64,000 nucleotides of DNA, from assembly GCA_963674475.2 (NCBI GenBank), contig CAXXFQ010000017.1, positions 124,001 to 188,000 on the forward strand, written 5' to 3'. The notes under the pieces are model-generated. The model saw only the letters and a list, made by a program, of their open reading frames with translations. It made no database searches and was not told the DNA's origin. Positions within the stretch are counted from its first letter, which is position 1. The number at the start of each line of letters is the position of its first letter. The DNA is from CAXXFQ01 sp963674475. Its GTDB lineage: Bacteria > Planctomycetota > Planctomycetia > Pirellulales > Thermoguttaceae. Shown in pieces: positions 16,268 through 24,926 of this stretch. The translations under genes and the position numbers were made by a program.

Positions 16268-18214
16268 TTAGGAATCCTTCACTTCAAACTCGGCGTCGAT
16301 CGTATCGTCGTCGCCCCCTTCGGGTTCGGTCGGACCGGCGGCGGCCGCTTCGGGACCGGCTGCCCCCGCCCCTGCCTCTGCTCCGGCGCCGCCAGTTTGG
16401 GCGTACAAGGCTTGACTCAATCCGTGCGAAGCCTGTTCGAGTTCCCCAAGGGCCGACTTGACCTTTTCGGGGTCGTCTCCCTTGGCCGCTTCTCGGGTTC
16501 GCTCGATCGCTTTGTTGACCGCTTCCTTGTCGGAATCTTTGATCTTTTCCTCGTTTTCCTTGATCAGCTTTTCGAGGCTGAAGCACATCGTATCGGCCTG
16601 ATTGCGAAGCTCGGCCAACTCGCGACGCTTCTTGTCTTCGTCGGCGTGTTCCTTGGCCTCTTGCTGCATCTTTTCGATCTCGTCTTCCTTCAGACCGGCC
16701 GACTGTTCGATTCGAACGTTTTGGGCCTTGCCGGTTCCGAGATCTTTCGCCGAGACGTTCAAGATCCCGTTGGCGTCGATGTCGAAGCAGACTTCGATTT
16801 GCGGAACTCCTCGCGGCGCCGGGGGAAGACCTTCGAGGTTGAACTGACCCAAGACACGGTTGTCGGCCGCCATCTCGCGTTCGCCCTGAAAGACCCTGAC
16901 CGTGACGGCCGTCTGGTTGTCGTCGGCCGTGCTGAAGACCTGCTTCCGCTCGACCGGGATGTTCGTGTTCCGCTCGACCAACTTGGTCATGATCCCGCCA
17001 AGGGTCTCGATACCCAGCGACAGGGGCGTGACGTCGACCAAGACCATGTCCTGGACGTCGCCGGTCAAAACGCCACCTTGGATGGCTGCGCCGACGGCGA
17101 CCACTTCGTCCGGGTTGACGCTTTTGTTGGGCTCCTTGCCGAACATCTCCTTGACCAACTCTTGGACCTTCGGGATACGAGTCGAGCCGCCGACCAAGAC
17201 GATTTCGTCGATATCTTCTTTGGTGAAGTTCGAGTTTTTCCGTTTCGCCTCGTCGATCACATTCTTGACCGGGCCGCGGCATCGATCGACCAGCTTATCG
17301 ACCAGTTGTTCGAATTTCGAACGAGTGATCGTCATCTGCAGGTGTTTCGGGCCATTAGCGTCGGCGGTGATGAACGGCAGGTTGATGTCGGTTTGTTGGG
17401 CCGCACTGAGTTCCCGCTTGGCCTTCTCGCAAGCCTCTTCCAATCGTTGCAGGGCCATCGAATCCTTGCGGAGGTCGATTCCCTGTTCCTTTTGGAATTC
17501 GTCGGCGACGTAGTGGATCAACTCTTCGTCGAAGTCGTCGCCGCCGAGGTGGGTGTCGCCGCTGGTGGAGATCACTTGGAAGACGCCGCCGCCGACGTCC
17601 AGCAGCGAGACGTCGAACGTGCCGCCACCGAGGTCGAAGACGATGATCTTTTGGTTTTCTTTCTTGTCCAGGCCATAGGCCAACGACGCGGCGGTCGGCT
17701 CGTTGATGATTCGGGCCACTTCCAACCCGGCGATCTGTCCGGCGTCCTTGGTCGCCTGACGTTGCGAGTCGTTGAAGTAGGCCGGCACCGTGATGACCGC
17801 TTTGTTGACCTTGTGGCCCAGATAGGCCTCGGCCGATTCCTTGAGTTTACGCAGTGTCTTGGCCGAAATTTCCGGCGGGGTATAATCTCGACCGTCGACT
17901 CCGACCTTGACGTAGTCGTCGGGATCGCCGGTGATCTTGTAGGAAACGATCTTTTCTTCTGATCCGACTTCGTTGTGACGCCGTCCCATGAAGCGTTTGA
18001 TCGAATAGATGGTCCGCTTCGGGTTGGTGATCGCTTGACGTTTGGCCGGTTCGCCGACGAGCGTCTCCTCCTTGTCGGTGAAGGCGACCACACTCGGGGT
18101 GAGCCGGTTGCCTTCAGCGTTGGCGATTACTTTGGCGTCTTTGCCTTCAAGGACCGCGACGACCGAGTAGGTGGTGCCGAGGTCGATTCCGATAATTTTT
18201 TCGCCTTGAGCCAT
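16268..18214 (-). CDS. dnaK: molecular chaperone DnaK (Hsp70)
   Basis: A 648-residue Hsp70. The N-terminal ATPase shows IGIDLGTTYSVVAVLEG (phosphate 1), IINEPTAASLAYGLD, and FDLGGGTFDVSLL (phosphate 2); the substrate-binding domain starts after LVDVTPLSLGIETLGG; the lid ends in a Gly/Ala/Glu-rich tail (AGAEAGAGAAGPE) and acidic terminus. The ATG at 18214 has AGGAG 10 bases upstream; a longer open frame to 18286 adds non-conserved sequence. grpE and dnaJ are not adjacent, unlike the classical heat-shock operon. Confidence 0.97.
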   Translation of the reverse strand: MAQGEKIIGIDLGTTYSVVAVLEGKDAKVIANAEGNRLTPSVVAFTDKEETLVGEPAKRQAITNPKRTIYSIKRFMGRRHNEVGSEEKIVSYKITGDPDDYVKVGVDGRDYTPPEISAKTLRKLKESAEAYLGHKVNKAVITVPAYFNDSQRQATKDAGQIAGLEVARIINEPTAASLAYGLDKKENQKIIVFDLGGGTFDVSLLDVGGGVFQVISTSGDTHLGGDDFDEELIHYVADEFQKEQGIDLRKDSMALQRLEEACEKAKRELSAAQQTDINLPFITADANGPKHLQMTITRSKFEQLVDKLVDRCRGPVKNVIDEAKRKNSNFTKEDIDEIVLVGGSTRIPKVQELVKEMFGKEPNKSVNPDEVVAVGAAIQGGVLTGDVQDMVLVDVTPLSLGIETLGGIMTKLVERNTNIPVERKQVFSTADDNQTAVTVRVFQGEREMAADNRVLGQFNLEGLPPAPRGVPQIEVCFDIDANGILNVSAKDLGTGKAQNVRIEQSAGLKEDEIEKMQQEAKEHADEDKKRRELAELRNQADTMCFSLEKLIKENEEKIKDSDKEAVNKAIERTREAAKGDDPEKVKSALGELEQASHGLSQALYAQTGGAGAEAGAGAAGPEAAAAGPTEPEGGDDDTIDAEFEVKDS

Positions 18215-18257
18215 AATATTGTTGCTCCTTTCGCATAATTTCCGAGAACGGCCCCGC

Positions 18258-18286
18258 CGATAAAAGAGCCACTCTTTGACTCTCAA
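18258..18286 (-). promoter_or_regulatory. candidate sigma-70-like promoter of dnaK
   Basis: On the minus strand TTGAGA (18281-18286) and TTATCG (18258-18263) are 17 bases apart, about 45 bases before the dnaK start. The -10 is weak; no sigma-32 consensus or CIRCE repeat was found. Confidence 0.3.
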
Positions 18287-18570
18287 GGCACCCCACCTCT
18301 AGGAGGGGTTTCGGGGAAAAAGCGAGGTTTGTTCCCGTTTTGTTATTTTCTTTCAGTGTCGAAAGACATGTGCAAAGTGCGTGCCGATCACTATTTTTTA
18401 TTGGGAAGAAAATAATAAAGTATTTTACACTAAGGACTTACAAGGAAATATAGGAACTTGGTCGATAGTCTTCTGTAATATAGCTTGCTCAAGGGACTGC
18501 CATTTTGGCATGTTTTTACCTCTTGATAGGGGGTTTAGGGGGCTACGCTGTGGTCTCTTTTGTGAAAAGC

Positions 18571-18599
18571 TTGACCTTGGACGGTCGAGCGGGTAGAAG
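18571..18599 (+). promoter_or_regulatory. candidate promoter of pheA
   Basis: TTGACC at 18571-18576 and TAGAAG at 18594-18599 are 17 bases apart in the 564-base divergent region between dnaK and pheA (18215-18778). About 180 bases of leader would precede the ATG. No other element was recognised in this AT-rich region. Confidence 0.35.
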
Positions 18600-18778
18600 A
18601 ATAGTTCAGCACCATCAGTCAGTTGAAAAAATAGAGGCGCCAGGGAATGGCCATCGGGCCTCCTTATGCCGATTTTCCGTTTGCGGGCGCGTTGTCACGT
18701 GTTTACCCTTCGGGGAAGCAACGCTGTTTTCACGCGAATGGAAGCGTTTTAGCACCAATCCTAGTAGGAAATTGTCGC

Positions 18779-19969
18779 ATGCCCAAAAAGTCGGCCGCCA
18801 GGAAGACTGTCAAAACCGTCGCGAAGAAGACAGCCACGAAGAAGACCGCTTCGGCCCAAGCGAAAACAACCGGTTCCCCAACGAAAAAGCGAGCGACCAG
18901 CGCGAAGGTTCCTACGACGGCCGGGCTGGGGCGAGTCGATCGCAAGATTCTCGAACTGTTGAACCAACGGGCCGAACTGGCTCAGGCGATCGGCCAATCG
19001 CGACTCCAGACGTCGACCATCCCGTTTTCGACCGGCGAGGTCAACCAAATGTTGGACGACCTGGTCGAGCGAAACGACGGGCCGCTTTCCGACGCGGCCG
19101 TTCGATCGGTCTTTCGAGAGCTGCAAAGTGGGTGCCGGGCGCTGGTCAAGCCAATTCGCGTGGCCCATCTCGGGCCGGAATACAGTTATAGCCATTTGGC
19201 CGCGATGTCTCGATTCGGTCAAAGCGTCGATTTCGTCCCGGTCGGAACCATTCAAGCGGTTTTTGACGAGGTCGACTGTGGTCACGCCGATTATGGACTG
19301 GTCCCGTTGGAAAACTCGACCGACGGTCGGATCGCCGACACGTTAGACATGTTCACCCGATTGCCGCTGAGGATCTGTGGCGAGGTCGCCTTGCCGATCC
19401 ATCATACGCTTTTGGGGACCGAAAGTCGTTCGGCGATCCGCGAAGTCTACAGCAAGCCGCAGGCGTTGTCGCAATGTCGTAAATGGCTGGCCCGTCATCT
19501 TCCATCGGCCCGGCCGGTCGAAATGGCGAGCACTTCGACTGCCGCCGAGTTGGCCAAACGGACGGCCGGTGCGGCTGCGATTGCCAGCGTCCAGGCGGGG
19601 GTCCATTACGGGTTGGACGTGTTGGCCGAAAATATTGAAGACAACCAAGGGAACGTGACCCGTTTTTCGGTTATCGGAAGCAAGGCGGCCCAGCGGACCG
19701 GCAACGACAAGACGGCGGTCATGTTCGAGCTGGACGACCGATCGGGCGCGTTGGCCGAGGCGCTGGCCATCTTCAAGCGGAACCGAGTCAACCTGACCTG
19801 GATCGAGTCGTTCCCGATTCCCGAAGCGAAGCGGGCCTATCTGTTTTTCTTGGAAATGGAAGGGCATGAGGACGACCTCCGGGTCCGTCGTGCGATGGCT
19901 TCTTTGGAAAAGCGGACCGTCCTGTTTCGGGTTTTAGGCTCGTTTCCCGCGGTCGAGGCCGAAAATTAG
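18779..19969 (+). CDS. pheA: bifunctional chorismate mutase/prephenate dehydratase with basic N-terminal tail
   Basis: A 396-residue P-protein for phenylalanine synthesis. Residues 1-46 are a Lys/Ala/Thr-rich tail resembling histone H1 (KKSAARKTVKTVAKKTATKK). An AroQ chorismate mutase domain follows (VDRKILELLNQRAELAQAIG, about 52-120), then prephenate dehydratase (VAHLGPEYSYSHLAA from about 128, VPLENSTDG, the NVTRF catalytic motif), then an ACT domain (residues about 313-390) with GALAEAL and IESFP in place of the phenylalanine-binding GALV and ESRP motifs. The ATG at 18779 has AGGAA 9 bases upstream. The tail is not part of the known enzyme. Feedback control by phenylalanine through ACT is likely. 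Confidence 0.93.
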   Translation: MPKKSAARKTVKTVAKKTATKKTASAQAKTTGSPTKKRATSAKVPTTAGLGRVDRKILELLNQRAELAQAIGQSRLQTSTIPFSTGEVNQMLDDLVERNDGPLSDAAVRSVFRELQSGCRALVKPIRVAHLGPEYSYSHLAAMSRFGQSVDFVPVGTIQAVFDEVDCGHADYGLVPLENSTDGRIADTLDMFTRLPLRICGEVALPIHHTLLGTESRSAIREVYSKPQALSQCRKWLARHLPSARPVEMASTSTAAELAKRTAGAAAIASVQAGVHYGLDVLAENIEDNQGNVTRFSVIGSKAAQRTGNDKTAVMFELDDRSGALAEALAIFKRNRVNLTWIESFPIPEAKRAYLFFLEMEGHEDDLRVRRAMASLEKRTVLFRVLGSFPAVEAEN

Positions 19970-20018
19970 TCTTTTTCTTCACTGAATTTGGCTTTTTCGT
20001 GCGGAGGCGCTTTGTCGC

Positions 20019-20048
20019 GTGACAAAACCGAACCCAATTGTTTATACT
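20019..20048 (+). promoter_or_regulatory. candidate promoter of the Tat-secreted oxidoreductase gene
   Basis: GTGACA (20019-20024) and TATACT (20043-20048), 18 bases apart, about 220 bases before the start codon at 20267. Confidence 0.3.
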
Positions 20049-20266
20049 AAGACGATGAAAAACCTTCATCCACTTTGATTGAATTTGCGTTCAAAACCTT
20101 TCCTTTTTTTCCTCCTGTTTACCACCCCCTTTTACGCGTTCCAACTTGAAATAGCGCGTTTCCCCGCGCAAAAACCGGCCTGTTTTCCCGAAGGGTAGAC
20201 AGGCAAACGAGGCCCGATTTCAAGGTGGAATTGGTATTAGAAACTTTCGAGAAGGAGTTCTTTCTG

Positions 20267-21559
20267 ATGAGCCACACTTCCACGCGACGTTCGTTTTTGA
20301 AGAAGTCGGCCCTTGCCGGGGTCTGTCTGACGGTTGTCCCCCGATGGGCGCGAGGTGAAGCACCGAGCGATACATTGAACCTTGGTTACGCAGGGGCCAA
20401 CGGTCGGGCCAACGGGAACATGAAGGGTTTGAAGAACGAGAATGTCGCCGCGTTGTGCGATATCCGGTCCGACTTCCTGGCCGACAAGGCGAAAAAGTTT
20501 CCGAAGGCCAAAACGTACGCCGACTGGCGGAAGATGCTCGAACAAAAGGACCTCGACGGCGTCGTCGTCACCACGCCCGACCATCATCACGCGCTGATCG
20601 GTGTCAACGCGATGAAGCGGGGCCTGCACGTTTATTGCGAAAAGCCGCTGGCCCATTCGGTTCACGAGGCCCGCGCGATGCAAGAGGCTTACAACGAGAA
20701 CCCGGTTGCCACGCAGATGGGGACTCAGATCCACGCGACCGAAAATTATCGCCGGGTCGTCGAGCTGGTCCAATCCGGTGCGATCGGTGAGGTCAGCGAA
20801 GTGCACGTCTGGTGTGGTCGCCAGGGAAACAAGATCGGCACACGCCCCGAGGGGACCGATCCGGTGCCGGAAAACCTGAACTGGGATCTCTGGCTGGGAG
20901 CGGCGCCGTCTCGGCCGTTCAACAAACATTATGTTTCCGGCGGCTGCATGGTCTGGGAGCAGTACTGGGATTTCGGCAACGGCTGTTTGGGCGACATGGG
21001 CAGTCACCTGATCGATCTGCCTTACTGGGCGTTGAAACTGCGTCGTCCGATTTCGGTCGAGGCCGAAGGTTCGGAACTTCGCGAAGAGACCTATCCGGAA
21101 TGGCTGAAGGTCCGCTGGGAGCACCCGGCCGCCGCCGGTCGTCCGGCCGTGAACCTCTTCTGGTACGACGGCATCCAACGTCCGCCGTCCCCCGAAGGTC
21201 ACGATCTGAGCAAGTGGGGAATCGGCGTTATGTTCGTCGGCGACAAGGGGAAACTGCTGGCCGATTACGGGAAGCGGATTCTTTTGCCGGAAGGCGACTA
21301 CAAGGAGTACCAAGCGGTCGAGCCGTGGATCGCTCCGTCGAAGGGCCATTACGCCGAGTGGGTCCACGCCTGTAAGACCGGCGCCCCGACGTTGTGCAAC
21401 TTCGAGTATTCCGGAATGCTGATCGAAAACAACCTGTTGGGTACCGTCGCGCTGAGGGCCGGGGAAAAGATCTCCTGGGACGCCGAGCGGTTCACGACCG
21501 GTTCGGACAAGGCCGATCAATTCCTGCGTCGCGAATACCGACCGGGCTGGAGTCTTTAA
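20267..21559 (+). CDS. Tat-exported Gfo/Idh/MocA-family oxidoreductase
   Basis: The 430-residue protein starts with a twin-arginine signal (STRRSFLKKSALAGVCLTVV) with a short hydrophobic core, followed by a Rossmann fold (LNLGYAGANGRANGN) and the EKP motif in LHVYCEKPLAHSV. The C-terminal domain (WDLWLGAAPSRPF, FGNGCLGDMGSHLIDLP) matches the large group of exported Gfo/Idh/MocA proteins that expanded in planctomycetes. These probably oxidise sugars with a bound cofactor in the periplasm (family inference). AGGAG lies 9 bases before the ATG. Monocistronic: a strong terminator follows. Confidence 0.92.
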   Translation: MSHTSTRRSFLKKSALAGVCLTVVPRWARGEAPSDTLNLGYAGANGRANGNMKGLKNENVAALCDIRSDFLADKAKKFPKAKTYADWRKMLEQKDLDGVVVTTPDHHHALIGVNAMKRGLHVYCEKPLAHSVHEARAMQEAYNENPVATQMGTQIHATENYRRVVELVQSGAIGEVSEVHVWCGRQGNKIGTRPEGTDPVPENLNWDLWLGAAPSRPFNKHYVSGGCMVWEQYWDFGNGCLGDMGSHLIDLPYWALKLRRPISVEAEGSELREETYPEWLKVRWEHPAAAGRPAVNLFWYDGIQRPPSPEGHDLSKWGIGVMFVGDKGKLLADYGKRILLPEGDYKEYQAVEPWIAPSKGHYAEWVHACKTGAPTLCNFEYSGMLIENNLLGTVALRAGEKISWDAERFTTGSDKADQFLRREYRPGWSL

Positions 21560-21649
21560 GGATAATTTCGCTTTTCGCCGGTCTGGCGGGCCCATTGGTG
21601 AGCTAATCAGCGGACCATATTGGCGGGCCGGGTAAATTTTGAGATAATA

Positions 21650-21706
21650 AAAAATGCCGGGATTGATTCGCTTCAGGTGAGTCGACCCCGGCATTTGCCT
21701 TTTTTT
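21650..21706 (+). terminator. intrinsic terminator of the oxidoreductase gene
   Basis: AAATGCCGGG pairs with CCCGGCATTT across a 22-base loop, followed by GCCTTTTTTT. Confidence 0.8.
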
Positions 21707-21741
21707 GTGGAGTGGCTTGGGAAAAAGGGGAGAGGACAGCA

Positions 21742-22605
21742 ATGAAACCCGAACGGATTGCCGATTACGAAAACCTCTTGGGCGAGGGGCCGATCTGGCA
21801 CGCGCTTCAAAAAAAACTCTATTGGGTCGACATCGATCGGGGCCGGTTGTTCTGTTATGACCCGGCAATCGGGCGGCATGAAATCGTCTTCGAGGGGCAG
21901 CAGAAGATCGGCGGGCTGACCGTTCAGGCTGACGGGCGACTGGTGCTGTATATGGTGGCGGGGAAGATTTGCCTTTTTGACGAAGGCCGTCTCATCGAGC
22001 TTATGGAAATCCCCGAAGAGGCCGACTCCCGATTCAACGATGTCGCGGCCGATCCGGAAGGTCGGGTTTTCGCCGGAACGATGTCGACGACCACGCGGCC
22101 CGGGCGGCTTTGGCGGATCGATCCCGACCGATCGTACCATTTGATCCTCGACGACTGCGGGACGCCCAACGGGATGGGGTTCACGCTGGACGAGCGTCAG
22201 ATGTATTTTACCGACTCGTGCAACGCGCGGCATTGGATCGTTCGTTTTCAGTACGACCGCCAGACGGGGGCAATCACCGATCCGAAGCCGTTTTTTCAAT
22301 CGGATCTGGCCCACGGGAAGCCGGACGGTTTGACGGTCGACGCGGAAGGCCACGTCTGGACGGCCCAATGGAACGGCGGTCGCGTGATCCGTTTGAAGCC
22401 GGACGGCACGGAAGATTTCGCGATTCGTTTGCCGGCGAAAAAGGTGTCGAGTGTGACGTTCGGCGGTGACGACCTGACCGATCTTTTCCTCACGACGGCC
22501 GGAGGCGACCATCGGGACGAGGAAGGAGACGGAGCCGGGGCGCTGTTTCGGGTCCGAGCCGGGATTCAAGGACGCACGGAGTATCTTTCGAGAATCGGTC
22601 TTTGA
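21742..22605 (+). CDS. SMP-30/gluconolactonase-family lactonase
   Basis: A 287-residue six-bladed beta-propeller. The metal-binding residues of the SMP-30/LRE family are visible: E15 in GEGPIWH, the asparagine of SRFNDVAADPEG, GTPNGMGF and the aspartate of GKPDGLTVDAEGHVW. These enzymes hydrolyse sugar lactones such as gluconolactone, arabinonolactone or xylonolactone. The ATG at 21742 is favoured by a GGAGAGG site; an in-frame start at 21712 lies within the terminator tail. Following a sugar oxidoreductase gene, it could hydrolyse the lactone made by that enzyme, though that protein is predicted to be exported and this one lacks a signal peptide. Confidence 0.9.
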   Translation: MKPERIADYENLLGEGPIWHALQKKLYWVDIDRGRLFCYDPAIGRHEIVFEGQQKIGGLTVQADGRLVLYMVAGKICLFDEGRLIELMEIPEEADSRFNDVAADPEGRVFAGTMSTTTRPGRLWRIDPDRSYHLILDDCGTPNGMGFTLDERQMYFTDSCNARHWIVRFQYDRQTGAITDPKPFFQSDLAHGKPDGLTVDAEGHVWTAQWNGGRVIRLKPDGTEDFAIRLPAKKVSSVTFGGDDLTDLFLTTAGGDHRDEEGDGAGALFRVRAGIQGRTEYLSRIGL

Positions 22606-22661
22606 GTCAAAACCAAAAAGCGGTCTGTTTTTATTCAAAAAATTTTTCAAGGTGAGGCAAC

Positions 22662-23501
22662 GTGAACGATTTTTCCAAGGAACAACCTTGGTCGCAAAAC
22701 CCGCAGGCGTCGGGGGCCCTTCCGCAGGGAATTGACGTCGAGGCCGCTTTTCGATCGATCGGCGAGGCGAATGCCCGGCGGCTGGGGATCTATCATGTCC
22801 CCGAGGATTTGTGTCTTTCGATCGTCATGCCGATCTACAATGAGGAGGCGACGCTGCGGGAAATTGTCGACCGGGTTCGGGCCGTGGCCATTCGAAAGCA
22901 GTTGATCCTGGTCGACGACGGCAGCACCGACGGGACGCGGGCGATCCTTGCCGAACTGGAAAAAGAACCGGAGATTGAGGTCGTCTATCAGGATCGAAAC
23001 CGGGGCAAAGGGGCGGCGCTAAAGGCCGGTTTTGCCCGGACACGAGGTGATATCGTTTTGGTCCAAGACGCCGACTTGGAATACGATCCGAATCAGTATT
23101 TTTGTCTGATCCAACCGATCGTCGAGGGCCGGGCCGACGTGGTTTACGGCTCGCGGTTCCTCTTTGGCGGGCCGCACCGGGTACTCTACTTCTGGCATTA
23201 CGTGGCCAATCGGCTTTTGACGACCTTGTCGAATATGTTCACCGATTTGAACCTGACCGACATGGAGACTTGCTATAAAATCTTTCGACGGGAGGCGATC
23301 GAAACGATCGGGCCGACGCTCAAGGAGAACCGTTTCGGGATCGAGCCGGAGATGACCGCCAAGGTCGCCCGACGCGGGTATCGGATCTACGAGCTGGGGA
23401 TCTCGTACAACGGGCGGACTTATCAGGCGGGTAAGAAAATCGGCTTTCGCGACGCGGTGGTCGCTCTTTGGTGCATTGTTCGCTATTGGTGGGGCGACTG
23501 A
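22662..23501 (+). CDS. family 2 glycosyltransferase (DPM1-like)
   Basis: A 279-residue GT-A enzyme with SIVMPIYNEEATL, the nucleotide-binding LVDDGSTDGT, RGKGAALKAG and the metal-binding QDADLEYDP (DxD). TDMETCYKIFRR and NRFGIEPEMTAKV are typical of polyprenyl-phosphate mannose/glucose synthases and cell-envelope glycosyltransferases. No C-terminal membrane helices, so it probably acts as a soluble enzyme at the inner face of the membrane. Start is a GTG with AGGTGAGG just upstream. Acceptor unknown. Confidence 0.9.
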   Translation: MNDFSKEQPWSQNPQASGALPQGIDVEAAFRSIGEANARRLGIYHVPEDLCLSIVMPIYNEEATLREIVDRVRAVAIRKQLILVDDGSTDGTRAILAELEKEPEIEVVYQDRNRGKGAALKAGFARTRGDIVLVQDADLEYDPNQYFCLIQPIVEGRADVVYGSRFLFGGPHRVLYFWHYVANRLLTTLSNMFTDLNLTDMETCYKIFRREAIETIGPTLKENRFGIEPEMTAKVARRGYRIYELGISYNGRTYQAGKKIGFRDAVVALWCIVRYWWGD

Positions 23502-23526
23502 TCCGAAAGGGACTGTCTGTCGAGCC

Positions 23527-24879
23527 TTACGATGAAGCCGATTCGATTTTCGCACGGACTTTTCGGGCCAGGATAAAATCGGCGTTGGCCTGCTTGCGAT
23601 TGCCCATGGTTTCATGGACTTTGCCTCGATAGAGGTAGGCCTCGACGTAGCTGGGGTCGAGCTCAATCGCTTTGGATAAATCTTGAATCGCCTCTTGGTA
23701 TTTTTCGACAATCCGAAAGATCAAGCCGCGGTTGAAATAGGCCGGGGCATGGTTCGGGTCTTGTCGAATCGCTTCGGAGTAGTCGGCGATGGCCCGGTCG
23801 ATCAGCTTCATCTGGGTGAAGATGACGCCCCGGTGGCAATACAGTTTCGGGTTGGTCGGATCGAGAGCGATTGCGCGGGTATAATCTTCGAGGCTTTTGC
23901 GAAACTCTCCCATTTCGCGATGGGCCAATCCGCGATGGTAAAGGATCTTCGGGTTGTCGGGTGAAAAAGCCAAGGCTCGGTCGAAGTCGGAGATGGCCTC
24001 TTCGAGCGATTCCTTCTTCACGAAGGCCAGTCCGCGACAGAAAAAGGCGTCCGGGTTTTCCGAGTCCAAAAGGAGTGCTTTGGAATAGCTTTGGATCGCC
24101 TCGGGAAAGTTTCCCCGTTTGGAATGGGCGATTCCTCGGTACAGCCACGATCCGGTATCTTGGGGATCGAGACGGATCGCGATGTCGTAGTCGGCGATCG
24201 CCTCGTCGTACTGCCCGAGACAAAGATGGATCAACGCCCGGTTACGATACGCCTTCGGGTCTTTGGGAGCAAGGTCGATGACTTTGGAATAGCAATGAAT
24301 TGCTTGGCGTTTTTTTCCTCTTTTTCGAAGGGCGTTTCCGCAATTGCCGTAAGCCGCCGGTCCCTTTTTGTCGAGTCGAATTGCCTCAAGGTAATCGTCG
24401 ATCGCTTTGTCGTATTGTTCTTGTTCGTTGTAGGCCAAGCCGCGTGCGACCCAGAAATCGGGATCTTGCGAATCGTTCTTGATCGCGTGCGAAAAGTCGT
24501 CGATCGCCATCTCGATTTTGCCGGCAGCCCGGTAGTGAAGCCCCCGATTGTAATAGGCCACGGCCAGTTCGGAGTTCAGTTCGAGCGCTCTGGTATAGCT
24601 GGCAATCGCCTCTTCGGATTGGTCGTTTTTGGAGAGGGCGAATCCTCGATTGTAATACGCGAACGGTTCGTTCGGGCTTTGCTCAATGACTCGGTCGTAG
24701 TCATCGATTGCCTTGTTGTATTGGCCCGATTTAACGCAGGCATTTCCTCGAGCGAAATAAGCCTCGGGCAATCGATCGTTGAGACGAAGGGCTTCCTCGA
24801 ACGCCCCGATGGCGGAGGTGTAATCTTCCTCTTGTTGGAAATGTTGGCCACGATAAAGTGCTTCGGCTTCGCTGAACAT
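23527..24879 (-). CDS. protein made of 13 tetratricopeptide repeats
   Basis: The 450-residue protein consists almost wholly of 34-residue TPRs; thirteen can be counted from residue 8 to about 440, with consensus xAYxNRGLxxxxxGxxxxAIxDYxxAIxLDPxxP. No signal peptide, membrane segment or enzymatic domain. TPR stacks act as scaffolds for protein assemblies. The gene lies 47 bases after the GGDEF-like gene on the same strand, so the two are probably cotranscribed and may work together. Partner unknown. Confidence 0.88.
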   Translation of the reverse strand: MFSEAEALYRGQHFQQEEDYTSAIGAFEEALRLNDRLPEAYFARGNACVKSGQYNKAIDDYDRVIEQSPNEPFAYYNRGFALSKNDQSEEAIASYTRALELNSELAVAYYNRGLHYRAAGKIEMAIDDFSHAIKNDSQDPDFWVARGLAYNEQEQYDKAIDDYLEAIRLDKKGPAAYGNCGNALRKRGKKRQAIHCYSKVIDLAPKDPKAYRNRALIHLCLGQYDEAIADYDIAIRLDPQDTGSWLYRGIAHSKRGNFPEAIQSYSKALLLDSENPDAFFCRGLAFVKKESLEEAISDFDRALAFSPDNPKILYHRGLAHREMGEFRKSLEDYTRAIALDPTNPKLYCHRGVIFTQMKLIDRAIADYSEAIRQDPNHAPAYFNRGLIFRIVEKYQEAIQDLSKAIELDPSYVEAYLYRGKVHETMGNRKQANADFILARKVRAKIESASS

Positions 24880-24926
24880 GAAGATAACTCAGTTTTTCAG
24901 ATCGAGGAGGCTTGTTGATTTTGCAT

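Noticed and set aside
16238..17962. 574-residue plus-strand ORF opposite dnaK
   Set aside because: Antisense shadow of dnaK; composition is Val/Asp/Phe/Arg-rich as expected from codon mirroring.
18215..18310. CIRCE or sigma-32 element upstream of dnaK
   Set aside because: No TTAGCACTC-N9-GAGTGCTAA repeat and no CTTGAA/CCCCAT pair was found.
20237..21868. 543-residue minus-strand ORF opposite the Tat-exported oxidoreductase gene
   Set aside because: Shadow frame; Arg/Pro/Asp-rich with no motif while the plus strand encodes a conserved enzyme.
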